NCBI GenBank assembly: GCA_019104865.1 | Contig: JAHRWZ010000024.1 | Coordinates: forward strand, 80,882 to 144,881 | Source: Castellaniella sp. | Lineage (GTDB): Bacteria > Pseudomonadota > Gammaproteobacteria > Burkholderiales > Burkholderiaceae_B | Direction of reading: 5' to 3' | DNA: 64,000 bases | Shown: positions 46,789-55,466 of the stretch, piece after piece | Layout of the letters: the number at the start of each line of letters is the position of its first letter | Position numbering within the stretch: the stretch's first letter is position 1 | Made by a program: the position numbers and the translations under genes | The notes under the pieces: generated by a model | The model's input: only the letters and a program-made list of their open reading frames with translations | What the model was told of the DNA's origin: nothing | Databases searched by the model: none

Positions 46789-48258
46789 TCAGGACGAACA
46801 ACTGACGGCAACCGCAGGAATATCCGCAGCAGGCCCTCGGGCATAGGACTCGCGGCCGGGGCGCTCGGTGTACGGATCACGCAGCAGGTCGAACAGGCGA
46901 TCGATTTCCGATGGATCCCCCTGCTGCGCGGCCTGGATGGCCTGCTGCGCCAGATGATTGCGCAGGACATACAGCGGATTGGCGGCGTTCATCGCCGCCC
47001 GCCGCCCGGTCGCGGGCGGGCCGGACAGGACAAGCCGCGACTGATAGCGGGTCAGCCAGGCCTGGGCGGCGCTGGGGTCGGCAAACAAGTCCAGCCAAGA
47101 GGCCGGATCGGACTCGACGTCGGCCAGCCGGCGAAACGCCAGGGTGAAATCCGCCCGCTGGGCATGCAGCAAGGCCCACCAGTCGTCGCCCAGCTGCGCG
47201 TCCTCGGGGTGCCAGTCCGACAGGCCGAACTTGCGCGCCAGGCCCGCATGGTAGGCGCGCAGAAACTCCGTTTCGAACGGTGCCAGGCAGGATTCCAGAT
47301 CCGATGCGGTGCAGCCCAGCACCAGCAGGCTGCCGGCCAGCCGGTACAGATTCCAGCGTGCGACGGCCGGCTGCGCATTCCAGGCATAGCGCCCCTGGGT
47401 ATCGCTATGGTTGCAGACATGGTCGGCCTGAAACGCATCCATGAAACCATAGGGACCGTAATCCAGCGTCAGTCCCAGGATGGACATGTTGTCCGTGTTC
47501 ATGACGCCATGGCAGAACCCGACCAACTGCCATTGGGCGATCAGCCGCGCCGTGCGACGCGTGACTTCCGTCAGCAACTGGCACGCGGTCGCCGGCAGAT
47601 CGGAATCGGTCATGGGGCCGACGCGGCAGTCGGGGAACCAATGCGTGACCACGTAGTTCAACAGTGCCGACTGCTCCGCCGCCGTATGTCCCCAGTGCTC
47701 GAAATGGCCGAAGCGCACAAACGACGGCGACAGTCGGGTCACGACCGCCGCGGTTTCCGGCGTTTCGCGCATGACGGGATCGCGGGAAGCCACCAACGCC
47801 AGCGCGCGGGTCGTGGGAATGCCCAGGCCCGCCATCGCTTCGCTGGCCAGGTATTCACGCACGCTGGATCGCAGCACGGCCCAGCCGTCGCCCATCCGGG
47901 AATACGGCGTGCGGCCCGAACCCTTGAGCTGGACTTCCCAGGTACCTTCGGGCCCGCCGACATCCCCCAGCAGGTGCGCCCGCCCGTCGCCCAGCTGCCC
48001 GGCCCAGACGCCGAACTGATGGCCGCTGTAGACGGTGGCGAGCGGCTCGATGCCGTTCAGTCTACCCTGACCCGAGCACAGATCAAGAAAATCCGGGCTG
48101 GACAGATCTTGTGTACCTAGTCCGATGAGGGCGGCTGCGGCCGGATTGGCGTGCAGCAGCCGCGGCTCGGTCAGCCGGCGCGGCGCGACCCGGGTGTAAA
48201 ACGATGTGGGCAGGCTGGCAAAGGAGCAGCCGACCGGCCGGTTGGAAAACAGCGCCAT
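46789..48258 (-). CDS. selO: Protein adenylyltransferase SelO (YdiU/UPF0061 family)
   Basis: SelO is a pseudokinase-fold enzyme that transfers AMP to Ser, Thr or Tyr of target proteins. The 489-residue protein has the family blocks YSGHQFGVWAGQLGDGRAHLLGD, LKGSGRTPYSRMGDGWAVLRSSVREYLASEAM, GVMNTDNMSILGLTLDYGPYGFMD and ends in AVSCSS, where the conserved C-terminal Cys corresponds to the selenocysteine of eukaryotic SelO. Redox stress is the proposed context in E. coli. It is followed by aroC after 139 bp and preceded by the DUF2069 gene by 15 bp. Confidence 0.95.
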   Translation of the reverse strand: MALFSNRPVGCSFASLPTSFYTRVAPRRLTEPRLLHANPAAAALIGLGTQDLSSPDFLDLCSGQGRLNGIEPLATVYSGHQFGVWAGQLGDGRAHLLGDVGGPEGTWEVQLKGSGRTPYSRMGDGWAVLRSSVREYLASEAMAGLGIPTTRALALVASRDPVMRETPETAAVVTRLSPSFVRFGHFEHWGHTAAEQSALLNYVVTHWFPDCRVGPMTDSDLPATACQLLTEVTRRTARLIAQWQLVGFCHGVMNTDNMSILGLTLDYGPYGFMDAFQADHVCNHSDTQGRYAWNAQPAVARWNLYRLAGSLLVLGCTASDLESCLAPFETEFLRAYHAGLARKFGLSDWHPEDAQLGDDWWALLHAQRADFTLAFRRLADVESDPASWLDLFADPSAAQAWLTRYQSRLVLSGPPATGRRAAMNAANPLYVLRNHLAQQAIQAAQQGDPSEIDRLFDLLRDPYTERPGRESYARGPAADIPAVAVSCSS

Positions 48259-48273
48259 GATGATCCCCGCGCC

Positions 48274-48645
48274 TTACGCCCGGTTCCGCCGGGCGGCCCG
48301 CTTGGCCGGCCTGACGTACAGGATCGCCGCCAGATACAGGCCCGTCGACAGGACGATCTCGACGCCCGCCAGCATCACGGAAAGCGGCGACGCATCCGAC
48401 CAGGCACGCACGATGCCCTCCATCAGATACAGCAGACTGAGCATGGCCACCCACTGCAGCGTGTAGAGCCGTGCCTGCAACACCCCGCGCACGGCAAACA
48501 ACAAGGGCACGGCCTTCAGGGCCATCAGGGTGCCACCCGGACGCAGCGGTGCCCACCACAGTTCCCAGCCCACGCACAGGACGATCAGGCCGAGCAGACA
48601 GGCACAGGCCAGACGATGCAGGCCTGGATTGAGTTTCGTTTCCAT
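48274..48645 (-). CDS. DUF2069 family membrane protein
   Basis: This 123-residue protein has four hydrophobic segments and the DUF2069 pattern, including GGTLMALKAVPLLFAVRGVL and LLYLMEGIVRAWSD. Function is unknown. It is likely cotranscribed with selO, 15 bp downstream, and is divergent from the BrkB-family gene with only 35 bp between starts, which leaves little room for two promoters. Confidence 0.85.
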   Translation of the reverse strand: METKLNPGLHRLACACLLGLIVLCVGWELWWAPLRPGGTLMALKAVPLLFAVRGVLQARLYTLQWVAMLSLLYLMEGIVRAWSDASPLSVMLAGVEIVLSTGLYLAAILYVRPAKRAARRNRA

Positions 48646-48680
48646 GCTGCTATTATGGCTCGAAACCCGGTACCCGCCTC

Positions 48681-49988
48681 ATGACGACCCCGCCGCCCAC
48701 TGTTGCATCCGCCGCTGAACGCCGCGCCCGCGCGCTGGACATCCTGCGCTTCACGCTGGATTTCGCGAGCCACCGCAAGCTGACCCGGGTCGCTTCCAGC
48801 CTGACCTTTACGACCGTCCTGGCCATCGTGCCGCTGCTGGCCGTGGTGCTGGCGCTGTTCACCGCCTTTCCCCTGTTCGCCCAGTTTCACCAGGCGCTCG
48901 AAACGTTTCTGGGCGAAAGCCTGCTGCCGCCCTCGGTGTCGGACACCATCATGCGCTACCTGAACCAGTTCGCCGCGCAGGCATCGGGGCTGACGGCAGT
49001 GGGTGGTGCCTTTCTGGTGGTGACCTCGATCCTGCTTATCATGACGATCGATGAGGCCTTCAACGAGATCTGGAACGTCGCACGCCAGCGTCCCATGCGT
49101 CAGCGCCTGCTGGTGTACTGGGCGATCATTTCCCTGGGCCCCATCCTGATGGGTGCGAGCCTCTGGGCGACGACCGTGCTCGCGCGCGAGTCCCTGGGGT
49201 ACATCCAGCATTTACCCGAGGGACTTGGCCTGCTGCTGGAGCTCGTGCCCTTCCTGATGTCCGTCCTGGGCTTCACCGCGCTGTTCGTCTTCGTGCCGAA
49301 CTGCCGGGTTCTGTGGCGTGACGCGCTGGCGGGCGGCCTGGGAACCGCGGCCATCCTGGCACTGATGAAGGCCGCCTTCACCTGGTATCTGACGCAGTTT
49401 CCCTCCTATACCGTGATCTACGGGGCCTTCGCCATCCTGCCGATCTTTCTGTTGTGGATCTACCTGTCGTGGCTGGTCGTGCTGCTGGGTGCGACCGTGG
49501 CATCCCTGCTGCCTGCCTTGCGCCTGCACCGCTGGGCCCTGCGGCGGCACCCAGGCGCGCAATTGATCGATGCCATCGGTATCGTGCACGCGCTGTGGCA
49601 GGCGCGCGACACGCTACCGCCAGGACGCAGCCCGGGGTTCCTGGAAAAACACCTGCGCGTCCATCCGGATACGCTGCACGACATTCTGGGCGCACTGCGC
49701 GAGCTGGGCTACGTGGTGCCCACCTCCGACAGCGAACACTGGGTCCTGGCCTGCGACCCACTGCAAGCGGGACTAGGGCCGCTGACCGACCGCCTGCTGA
49801 TCGATCGCGCCCAGCCTGGGCTGCCACCCGAGATCGCCCGCGCAATAGCCGATACACTGCTGGGTGCCCCACCCACGCTGGAGGCGCTTTTCAGCGCCAC
49901 CGCTACCGGAAACCAGGGTGATGATGCACAATACGGGGAAACAGTCGCATCAGGGCCCAGAGGAAACCATCATGCTGAAAGTCAATGA
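48681..49988 (+). CDS. YihY/BrkB family inner membrane protein (UPF0761)
   Basis: The 435-residue protein has six transmembrane helices over residues 30-280 with the family motifs RVASSLTFTTVLAIVPLLAVV, TIDEAFNEIWNV and LPIFLLWIYLSWLVVLLGA, then a soluble C-terminal domain of about 150 residues with winged-helix character. The family was once called ribonuclease BN and BrkB (Bordetella serum resistance), names now doubted; treat function as unknown. Its 3' end overlaps the CBS-domain gene by 17 bp. Confidence 0.88.
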   Translation: MTTPPPTVASAAERRARALDILRFTLDFASHRKLTRVASSLTFTTVLAIVPLLAVVLALFTAFPLFAQFHQALETFLGESLLPPSVSDTIMRYLNQFAAQASGLTAVGGAFLVVTSILLIMTIDEAFNEIWNVARQRPMRQRLLVYWAIISLGPILMGASLWATTVLARESLGYIQHLPEGLGLLLELVPFLMSVLGFTALFVFVPNCRVLWRDALAGGLGTAAILALMKAAFTWYLTQFPSYTVIYGAFAILPIFLLWIYLSWLVVLLGATVASLLPALRLHRWALRRHPGAQLIDAIGIVHALWQARDTLPPGRSPGFLEKHLRVHPDTLHDILGALRELGYVVPTSDSEHWVLACDPLQAGLGPLTDRLLIDRAQPGLPPEIARAIADTLLGAPPTLEALFSATATGNQGDDAQYGETVASGPRGNHHAESQ

Positions 49989-50439
49989 AATCCTGCGTGT
50001 GAAGGGGCACACTCTCTACACCGGAAGCCCCGATATGCCGGTGCGCGAGGCCATCACCACCATGAGCCAGCTCGACATCGGTTCATTGGTCATCATGGAA
50101 CACGGCCAGTTGGTTGGCATGCTGACATTCCGTGAAATCATCAACCACCTGAACGCCCACGACAGCCAAGCGGGCGACTACACCGTGCGCAGCATCATGG
50201 ACGACGCGCCAGTCAGCGTCACGCCCAACACCGACGCCGACGAAGTCCAGCGCCTGATGCTCGACAAGCACGCACGCTACATCCCCGTCATGGACGGCCC
50301 GACGCTGATGGGCGTGATTTCCTTCTACGACATGGCGCGGGCGATCGTCGATGCGCAGCAATTCGAAAACGATATGCTGAAGGCCTACATCCGCGACTGG
50401 CCGTCCGAAGACCCCAAATCGTCGGCCCGGAAAGCCTGA
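49972..50439 (+). CDS. CBS-pair domain protein
   Basis: The 155-residue protein consists of two CBS motifs (about residues 5-65 and 73-130), a module that binds adenosyl ligands such as AMP, ATP or SAM or NADH. No partner enzyme domain is attached. The ATG at 49972 has AGAGGA upstream (about 49960), inside the preceding membrane protein gene, with which it overlaps by 17 bp in another frame. The regulatory target is unknown. Confidence 0.88.
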   Translation: MLKVNEILRVKGHTLYTGSPDMPVREAITTMSQLDIGSLVIMEHGQLVGMLTFREIINHLNAHDSQAGDYTVRSIMDDAPVSVTPNTDADEVQRLMLDKHARYIPVMDGPTLMGVISFYDMARAIVDAQQFENDMLKAYIRDWPSEDPKSSARKA

Positions 50440-50456
50440 CGCGCCCCTTCCGGAAT

Positions 50457-50508
50457 CGCCCCCCCGGGGGGGCGCAGCATCACCGGGCTGCCCCTGGCAG
50501 CCCCCGGT
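50457..50508. terminator. Pair of strong hairpins between convergent CBS and dusA genes
   Basis: Two GC-rich hairpins fill the 68-bp gap: a perfect 18-bp palindrome (CGCCCCCCC/GGGGGGGCG, 50457-50474), and an 11-bp stem with a 3-nt loop and 2-nt bulge (50482-50508) that touches the dusA stop. Neither has a T tract. Together they probably end transcription from both sides. Confidence 0.5.
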
Positions 50509-51512
50509 CAGACCTGAGGCGCCAGGGTTTCCCAGGCGCGGCGCAGCACCTGCGGGCCTTCGGCGCGCAGGGCATTCGGGTCGGACAGCAGGCGCCGCCA
50601 TTGACGCGCCCCCGGGCGGCCCGTGTGCCAGCCCAGCACGCCCCGCATCAGGATATGCAGCGGCACGCCCCGGGCATGCTGCCTGGTCACGTAGCCCAGG
50701 AATTTTTCCAGGATGTCTTCGGTCGCTGGCTGCGCATCAGGCGCCTGACCGGGCGTCATCCGCCGATCGAGCTCGGCGAGGATGTCCGGATGATGCCAGG
50801 CGGCACGGCCAAGCATCACCCCGTCCAGGCGCTGCATCCAATCCAGGCAGGCGTCGACGTCCGCCAGCCCGCCATTGAGCACGATCCGCGCATCCGGAAA
50901 ATCCTGCTTCAGGCGCAGCGCCTCGGCATGACGCAGCGGCGGCTTTTCGCGGTTGTCCTTGGGGGACAGGCCTTTCAGGACGGCGTTGCGGGCATGTACG
51001 ATGAATACCCGGCAGCCGGCGTCATACAGCGTCCCCACAAAGTCGCGCACGAACCCATAGGACTCGTCGTAATCCAGCCCCAACCTGTGCTTGACCGTCA
51101 CCGGCACCGAAACCGCATCCTGCATGGCGCGCACGCAGTCGGCCACCAGTCTTGGCTCGGCCATCAGACAGGCGCCGAAGGCGCCACGCTGGACGCGCTC
51201 GGACGGGCAGCCGCAGTTCAGGTTGATTTCGTCGTAACCCCAATCGGCCCCCAGCCGGGCGCTGCGCGCCAGGGCGTCGGGCTCGCTGCCGCCCAGCTGC
51301 AGGGCGACCGGATGTTCGGCGGGGTCGAAATCCAGATGCCGCGCCACATCACCGTGCGTGAGAGCACCCGTCGTGATCATCTCGGTGTACAGCCGGGCCC
51401 GGGGCGCCAGCAGACGATGGAAGTACCGGCAGTGCCGGTCGGTCACATCGATCATGGGGGCCACACACAGGCGCCACGGGGAGTCATCCGGGCGGTACTC
51501 GCAATCCATCAT
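50508..51512 (-). CDS. dusA: tRNA-dihydrouridine(20/20a) synthase
   Basis: DusA reduces uridine to dihydrouridine at positions 20 and 20a of the tRNA D-loop with FMN and NADPH. The 334-residue protein has the N-terminal CVAPMIDVTDRHCRYF, the catalytic Cys in NLNCGCPSERVQRGAFGACLM, and DGVMLGRAAWHHP near the C-terminus of the barrel. Adjacent ATG codons at 51512 and 51509 are both possible starts; a TTG at 51518 is less likely. It is divergent from thrB. Confidence 0.95.
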   Translation of the reverse strand: MMDCEYRPDDSPWRLCVAPMIDVTDRHCRYFHRLLAPRARLYTEMITTGALTHGDVARHLDFDPAEHPVALQLGGSEPDALARSARLGADWGYDEINLNCGCPSERVQRGAFGACLMAEPRLVADCVRAMQDAVSVPVTVKHRLGLDYDESYGFVRDFVGTLYDAGCRVFIVHARNAVLKGLSPKDNREKPPLRHAEALRLKQDFPDARIVLNGGLADVDACLDWMQRLDGVMLGRAAWHHPDILAELDRRMTPGQAPDAQPATEDILEKFLGYVTRQHARGVPLHILMRGVLGWHTGRPGARQWRRLLSDPNALRAEGPQVLRRAWETLAPQV

Positions 51513-51519
51513 TGTCAAT

Positions 51520-51565
51520 CAATTATCCAGAAAGAAGTTTTATTTTACTTTCGACTAAAATGCCG
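51520..51565. promoter_or_regulatory. AT-rich divergent promoter region of dusA and thrB
   Basis: The 100-bp gap between dusA and thrB has an AT-rich block with TAAAAT at 51556-51561 that could serve as a -10 for thrB, but no good -35 lies at the right distance. No clear boxes were found for dusA. Confidence 0.35.
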
Positions 51566-51612
51566 CGTTGACCGTCTCCCCTTGCGGCCTTCCGCAGCCG
51601 ACAGTATTTTCC

Positions 51613-52587
51613 ATGGCCGTATTCACTTCCGTCTCCGAAGACGACGCACGCTCTCTGCTCCTGCGCTACGAACTGGGCGAACTGGTTGCCCTGCGTGGCA
51701 TCACGGCGGGCATCGAGAACACCAATTATTTTCTGGACACCACGCAGGGGGCCTACGTGCTGACCCTGTTCGAGATGCTGACCGCCGTACAGCTGCCGTT
51801 CTATATCGAGCTGATGCACCATCTGGCCTCGCGCGGGGTCCCCGTGCCCGAACCCCAGACGCTGCGCGACGGCACCCGCCTGACCACCCTGCGTGACAAG
51901 CCCGCGGCCATCGTCACGCGACTCAATGGCGGCTATGAACCGGAACCCGGGCCTGCGCATTGCGCCCTGGCGGGACGCACGCTGGCGCGGGCCCATCTGG
52001 CCGCGCAGGACTTCGCCATCCACCAGCCCAACCTGCGCGGCCTGCCCTGGTGGCGGGAAACCGCCCCCAAAGTATTGCCCTTTCTGACCCCGGATCAGGC
52101 CGGACTGCTGACCCGCGCACTGGACGAACAGACGCGCATTGCCGCCGAGGGCATGATTGCGGAACTGCCGTACGGCCCCGCCCACTGCGACCTGTTTCGT
52201 GACAACGTGCTGTTCGATGGCACGTTCGAATCACCCCACATGGGGGGATTCATCGATTTCTACTTTGCCGGCTGCGACACCTGGCTGTTCGACGTGGCTG
52301 TCAGCGTCAACGACTGGTGCATCCATCGATCATCCGGCGCCTTCGTGCGCCGGCGCCTGGAAGCCTGGCTGCAGGCCTACCATGACGTGCGACCCTTTAC
52401 GGCCAAAGAGCGCGCCGCCTGGCCCGCCATGCTGCGCGCCGCAGCCCTGCGCTTCTGGATTTCCCGGCTATTCGATTTTTATCTGCCCCGCCCGGCCCAG
52501 ACGCTCAAGCCCCACGATCCGCGCCACTTCGAACGCATCCTGCGGCTGCGCGAGACGCAACCCGCCCCCCTTCTTCCCCTAGGGTGA
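51613..52587 (+). CDS. thrB: Homoserine kinase, ThrB2 (APH-fold) type
   Basis: The enzyme phosphorylates homoserine on the way to threonine. The 324-residue protein belongs to the aminoglycoside-phosphotransferase-like homoserine kinases, not the GHMP type: it has IENTNYFLDTTQG, the catalytic loop PYGPAHCDLFRDNVLFDG and GFIDFYFAGCD with the Mg-binding Asp. The ATG at 51613 (MAVFTSVSED) matches family N-termini; the open frame upstream crosses the AT-rich promoter region. It is followed 18 bp later by a membrane protein gene. Confidence 0.94.
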   Translation: MAVFTSVSEDDARSLLLRYELGELVALRGITAGIENTNYFLDTTQGAYVLTLFEMLTAVQLPFYIELMHHLASRGVPVPEPQTLRDGTRLTTLRDKPAAIVTRLNGGYEPEPGPAHCALAGRTLARAHLAAQDFAIHQPNLRGLPWWRETAPKVLPFLTPDQAGLLTRALDEQTRIAAEGMIAELPYGPAHCDLFRDNVLFDGTFESPHMGGFIDFYFAGCDTWLFDVAVSVNDWCIHRSSGAFVRRRLEAWLQAYHDVRPFTAKERAAWPAMLRAAALRFWISRLFDFYLPRPAQTLKPHDPRHFERILRLRETQPAPLLPLG

Positions 52588-52605
52588 ACAGGCCCCGACC
52601 CACGC

Positions 52606-53421
52606 ATGAACCCGATTTCCCTGCAAGCCGCCATTCTGCCGCCCAGCGCCGGCTGGGCCTGGATCGTCCAGGGCTACGCAATTTTCCGGCGCCAGCCGCT
52701 GGCCCTGATCTTCTGGAGCGTAGCCACCAGTTTCGTCATCAACCTGGGCTCGGCCATCCCCGTGCTGGGGCAGATCGTGCTGGTTGCCCTGACGCCGCTG
52801 CTGACCTTTCTGACTTTGTGCGCTTGCCGCCACCTGAGCCTGGGAGAACGCATGCTGCCGGGCATGTGGCTAAGGCCCCTGCAAACCACGGGCGTCACCC
52901 CCGCCCTGCTGCGTCTGGGCCTGGCCTATCTGGGCTGCACCATGCTGGCCGCGTTCGCTGCCGTGCTGCCCTTTCTATCGCAGCTGGTGGCCGCCATCGG
53001 CACGCAGCCGCAGCCCGACTATAAGGCCCTGGCCGCGGCCATGACCGGTCCACTGGTGGTCTTTGGCCTCTTTTACGTTGTGCTCTCGGCCCTGTTCTGG
53101 CATGCCCCGGCACTGATGGGCTGGCACCGTTTACCGCTGCGCAGGGCGTTGTTCTATTCCATGGTGGCCTGCTGGCGCAACAAATGGGCCATCATCCTGT
53201 ACGCGGGGACCTGGGCCGCCCTGTTCTTCGGTCTGCACGGTCTGCTGGACGGCCTGATGGACGCCGGCGTATCCACCACCTTGCTGGCCTGGGTTTCGCT
53301 ACTGCTGGACATTCTGGTCACCGCACTGCTGTACTGCAGCTTTTACCCGATCTACGCGTCCATCTTCCAGAGCCGCCAGGCGGCCCAGACCCGCGCCTCC
53401 CAGCCGGAAGACCCGCAGTAG
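52606..53421 (+). CDS. BPSS1780-type integral membrane protein
   Basis: The 271-residue protein has six predicted helices and the N-terminal pattern GWAWIVQGYAIFRRQPLALIFW found in the BPSS1780 family of betaproteobacteria. Function is unknown. It lies 18 bp after thrB, and its last 70 bases overlap the 3' end of the convergent DUF192 gene. Confidence 0.8.
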   Translation: MNPISLQAAILPPSAGWAWIVQGYAIFRRQPLALIFWSVATSFVINLGSAIPVLGQIVLVALTPLLTFLTLCACRHLSLGERMLPGMWLRPLQTTGVTPALLRLGLAYLGCTMLAAFAAVLPFLSQLVAAIGTQPQPDYKALAAAMTGPLVVFGLFYVVLSALFWHAPALMGWHRLPLRRALFYSMVACWRNKWAIILYAGTWAALFFGLHGLLDGLMDAGVSTTLLAWVSLLLDILVTALLYCSFYPIYASIFQSRQAAQTRASQPEDPQ

Positions 53422-53732
53422 TCCGAGGGCAGTTCCAGGACCGCTCGCGCCGTCCCGCACCCAGCAAGACGATTGGGCGCAAGCCCGCGGACCCCATGCA
53501 GAATCCGGCCTCCGGCGCCTAGAAACACCAGATCCACCGGCAAGCGCAGGCCCAGGGTATGGATGGCGCGGCACCCCGGAAACAGCAGTCCCCAGGGCTC
53601 ATCACCCCAGGCACACCAGGCGTGCAAACCCAGAAATCGCTGCCGGAAGGTCTGCGCGCAACGAATGCGCAGGACATGGGGCGTACGCCCCCAGCACACC
53701 GTATCCGTCGGTCCGCCCCAGTGCAAGACCAT
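53352..53732 (-). CDS. DUF192 family protein at the end of the Tad locus
   Basis: The 126-residue product matches DUF192: RIRCAQTFRQRFLGL, LLFPGCRAIHTLGLRLPVDLVFLGAGGRIL and AVLELPS. The family is a small beta-rich domain of unknown function. The ATG at 53732, 10 bases after the tadC stop and preceded by a G-rich stretch, is preferred; another at 53756 lies inside tadC. After the ELPS strand the C-terminus (about 23 residues) departs from the usual family ending and overlaps the convergent membrane protein gene by 70 bp. Confidence 0.75.
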   Translation of the reverse strand: MVLHWGGPTDTVCWGRTPHVLRIRCAQTFRQRFLGLHAWCAWGDEPWGLLFPGCRAIHTLGLRLPVDLVFLGAGGRILHGVRGLAPNRLAGCGTARAVLELPSDYCGSSGWEARVWAAWRLWKMDA

Positions 53733-53742
53733 GATGCCCCCG

Positions 53743-54606
53743 TCAAAAGCCCGCATCCATGATCTTCACGACCACGGGAAAGCCGATCACCAGAAAGGTA
53801 CAGGGAAAAATGCACAGCACCATCGGAAACAGCATCTTGACCGGTGCCTGAAGCGCCAGTGTCTCGGCACGCAGGAACCGGTCACTGCGCTGCCGTTCCG
53901 CCTGCGCGCGCAGCAGCGGCCCCAAGGTCATACCCAGGCGGTCGGCCTGCGCCAATGTCAACACCAGGCTGCTGACTCCGGGCAGATCCACCCAACCGGC
54001 CCACTGCGCGAGCCAACCCGACCGATCGACCCCGGTGCGCTCCAGCGCGGCGGCTTCGCGCAGGCTCTCGCGCAGAGGGCCCGGCGGTGCATGCGATGCC
54101 ACCTGGCGCAAGGCGGACGACAGGCTCAGCCCCGCCTCCACGCACAGGGTCATCAGATCCAGCATGAACGGCAGCTCGCGCATCATCCGCTGACGCCGCG
54201 CCGCCGCCCTCCGGCGCAGAATCTGATCCGGCCAGACGAAACCCAGTCCAGCCCCCGCCAGCATCGCCAGCACGACGAACCGGATTGCCAGGCCCGACAT
54301 CACGGCACCACCACCAGCCAGGACGACACCGGCACCGGCTGCCAGCACGCGGGCGGCCAGCCAGCGTTCCGCAGTCCACTGCGCGGCCAACCCGGCGCGC
54401 GGCGCCCACTGCAGCAGATGGCTGCGCATCGACCAGGTGACAAACGGCAGGCACCAGGGTGCCAGGGCCAGCACCCAAGGCCACCAGAATGCCATCGGCG
54501 GCGACCGGCGATCCGGCGCAAGGCTGGCCCAGGGGGAGCCAAGGATCCAGAAGGCCAGGCAGGCTGCTACGGCGGCAAGACAGGAACCCGTCCAGAACCA
54601 GAACAT
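53743..54606 (-). CDS. tadC: Tad pilus inner membrane platform protein TadC
   Basis: The 287-residue protein has a type II secretion F (GspF-like) domain in its second half (about residues 150-275, ELPFMLDLMTLCVEAGLSLSSALRQVA) and N- and C-terminal transmembrane helices. TadB and TadC form the platform on which the ATPase drives pilin assembly. I start at the ATG at 54606; the open frame upstream is noise over tadB. tadB ends 11 bp upstream. Confidence 0.88.
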   Translation of the reverse strand: MFWFWTGSCLAAVAACLAFWILGSPWASLAPDRRSPPMAFWWPWVLALAPWCLPFVTWSMRSHLLQWAPRAGLAAQWTAERWLAARVLAAGAGVVLAGGGAVMSGLAIRFVVLAMLAGAGLGFVWPDQILRRRAAARRQRMMRELPFMLDLMTLCVEAGLSLSSALRQVASHAPPGPLRESLREAAALERTGVDRSGWLAQWAGWVDLPGVSSLVLTLAQADRLGMTLGPLLRAQAERQRSDRFLRAETLALQAPVKMLFPMVLCIFPCTFLVIGFPVVVKIMDAGF

Positions 54607-54617
54607 GGCCGCCTCTC

Positions 54618-55466
54618 TCAGACTTCGATCGCCGCCACACGGCGGATCCAGACGATACCGAACCCTTCCAGCAGCAGGATCCCCGCCAGCACCAGCCAGC
54701 CATACCAGGTCCGCCACAACAAAGCCATGGCCTCGGGTTCCAGGCGACTGAGCACCACCATGAGCAGGATGGGCAATCCCGCCATGATGTGGCTTTGCAT
54801 GCGCCCCTGGGCGGTCAGGGCGCGCACCCGGCCCAGCCAATGGTGGCGGGCCCGCAAGGTCTGTGCAATGCTCTCGAGCGTGTTGGCCAGGCTGCCACCG
54901 GCCTGGGCGGCGATGCCCAGCGCCGAGACGACCAGCCCGCAGGATTCGGTCGGCATGCGCTGGCGCAGCTGCGCCAGCGCATCCTGGAATCCCATGCCCA
55001 GCCGCTGCTCGCGCAGCATCAGGGCGAATTCCTGGGACAACGGCGGGCGCGACTGCGCCACGATATGCCGCAGGGCAGGCTGCAGGCCCGCACCAGCCCG
55101 CAAGGCGCCGGCCAGCGCCTGCAGCAGATCCGGCAATTGCGCATCGAACTGACGCTCACGGCGCTCACGCATCCGCCGCAACACCAGCGGCGGTGCCGCC
55201 AGCACCCCCAGGAGCACCGGCAGCACACCCCACCAACGCCCGACGACCCAGGCGGCCACCAGCAGCAGCCCGCATCCCAGCGCCAGCAGCGCGGGCCGCA
55301 ACTGGGCCATATCCAGAAACAGGAACGAGGCATCCAGCGTGCGTTGGGTCTCATCCTGAAGACGGTCTTCATAACGCGCCCAGAGCCGCATCCCCCGATT
55401 CAGCAGCACCCAGGCACCCAATCCCGCACACAGGCCGATCAGCAGGATCAGGATGAACATCAGCAT
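54618..55466 (-). CDS. tadB: Tad pilus inner membrane platform protein TadB
   Basis: The 282-residue protein has N-terminal helices, a T2SF domain (about residues 105-230, QLPDLLQALAGALRAGAGLQPALRHIV, then LGIAAQAGGSLANTLESIA) and C-terminal helices. It pairs with TadC. Its start overlaps the tadA stop; ATG at 55466 and ATG at 55460 (in TGATG overlap) are both possible. Confidence 0.9.
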   Translation of the reverse strand: MLMFILILLIGLCAGLGAWVLLNRGMRLWARYEDRLQDETQRTLDASFLFLDMAQLRPALLALGCGLLLVAAWVVGRWWGVLPVLLGVLAAPPLVLRRMRERRERQFDAQLPDLLQALAGALRAGAGLQPALRHIVAQSRPPLSQEFALMLREQRLGMGFQDALAQLRQRMPTESCGLVVSALGIAAQAGGSLANTLESIAQTLRARHHWLGRVRALTAQGRMQSHIMAGLPILLMVVLSRLEPEAMALLWRTWYGWLVLAGILLLEGFGIVWIRRVAAIEV

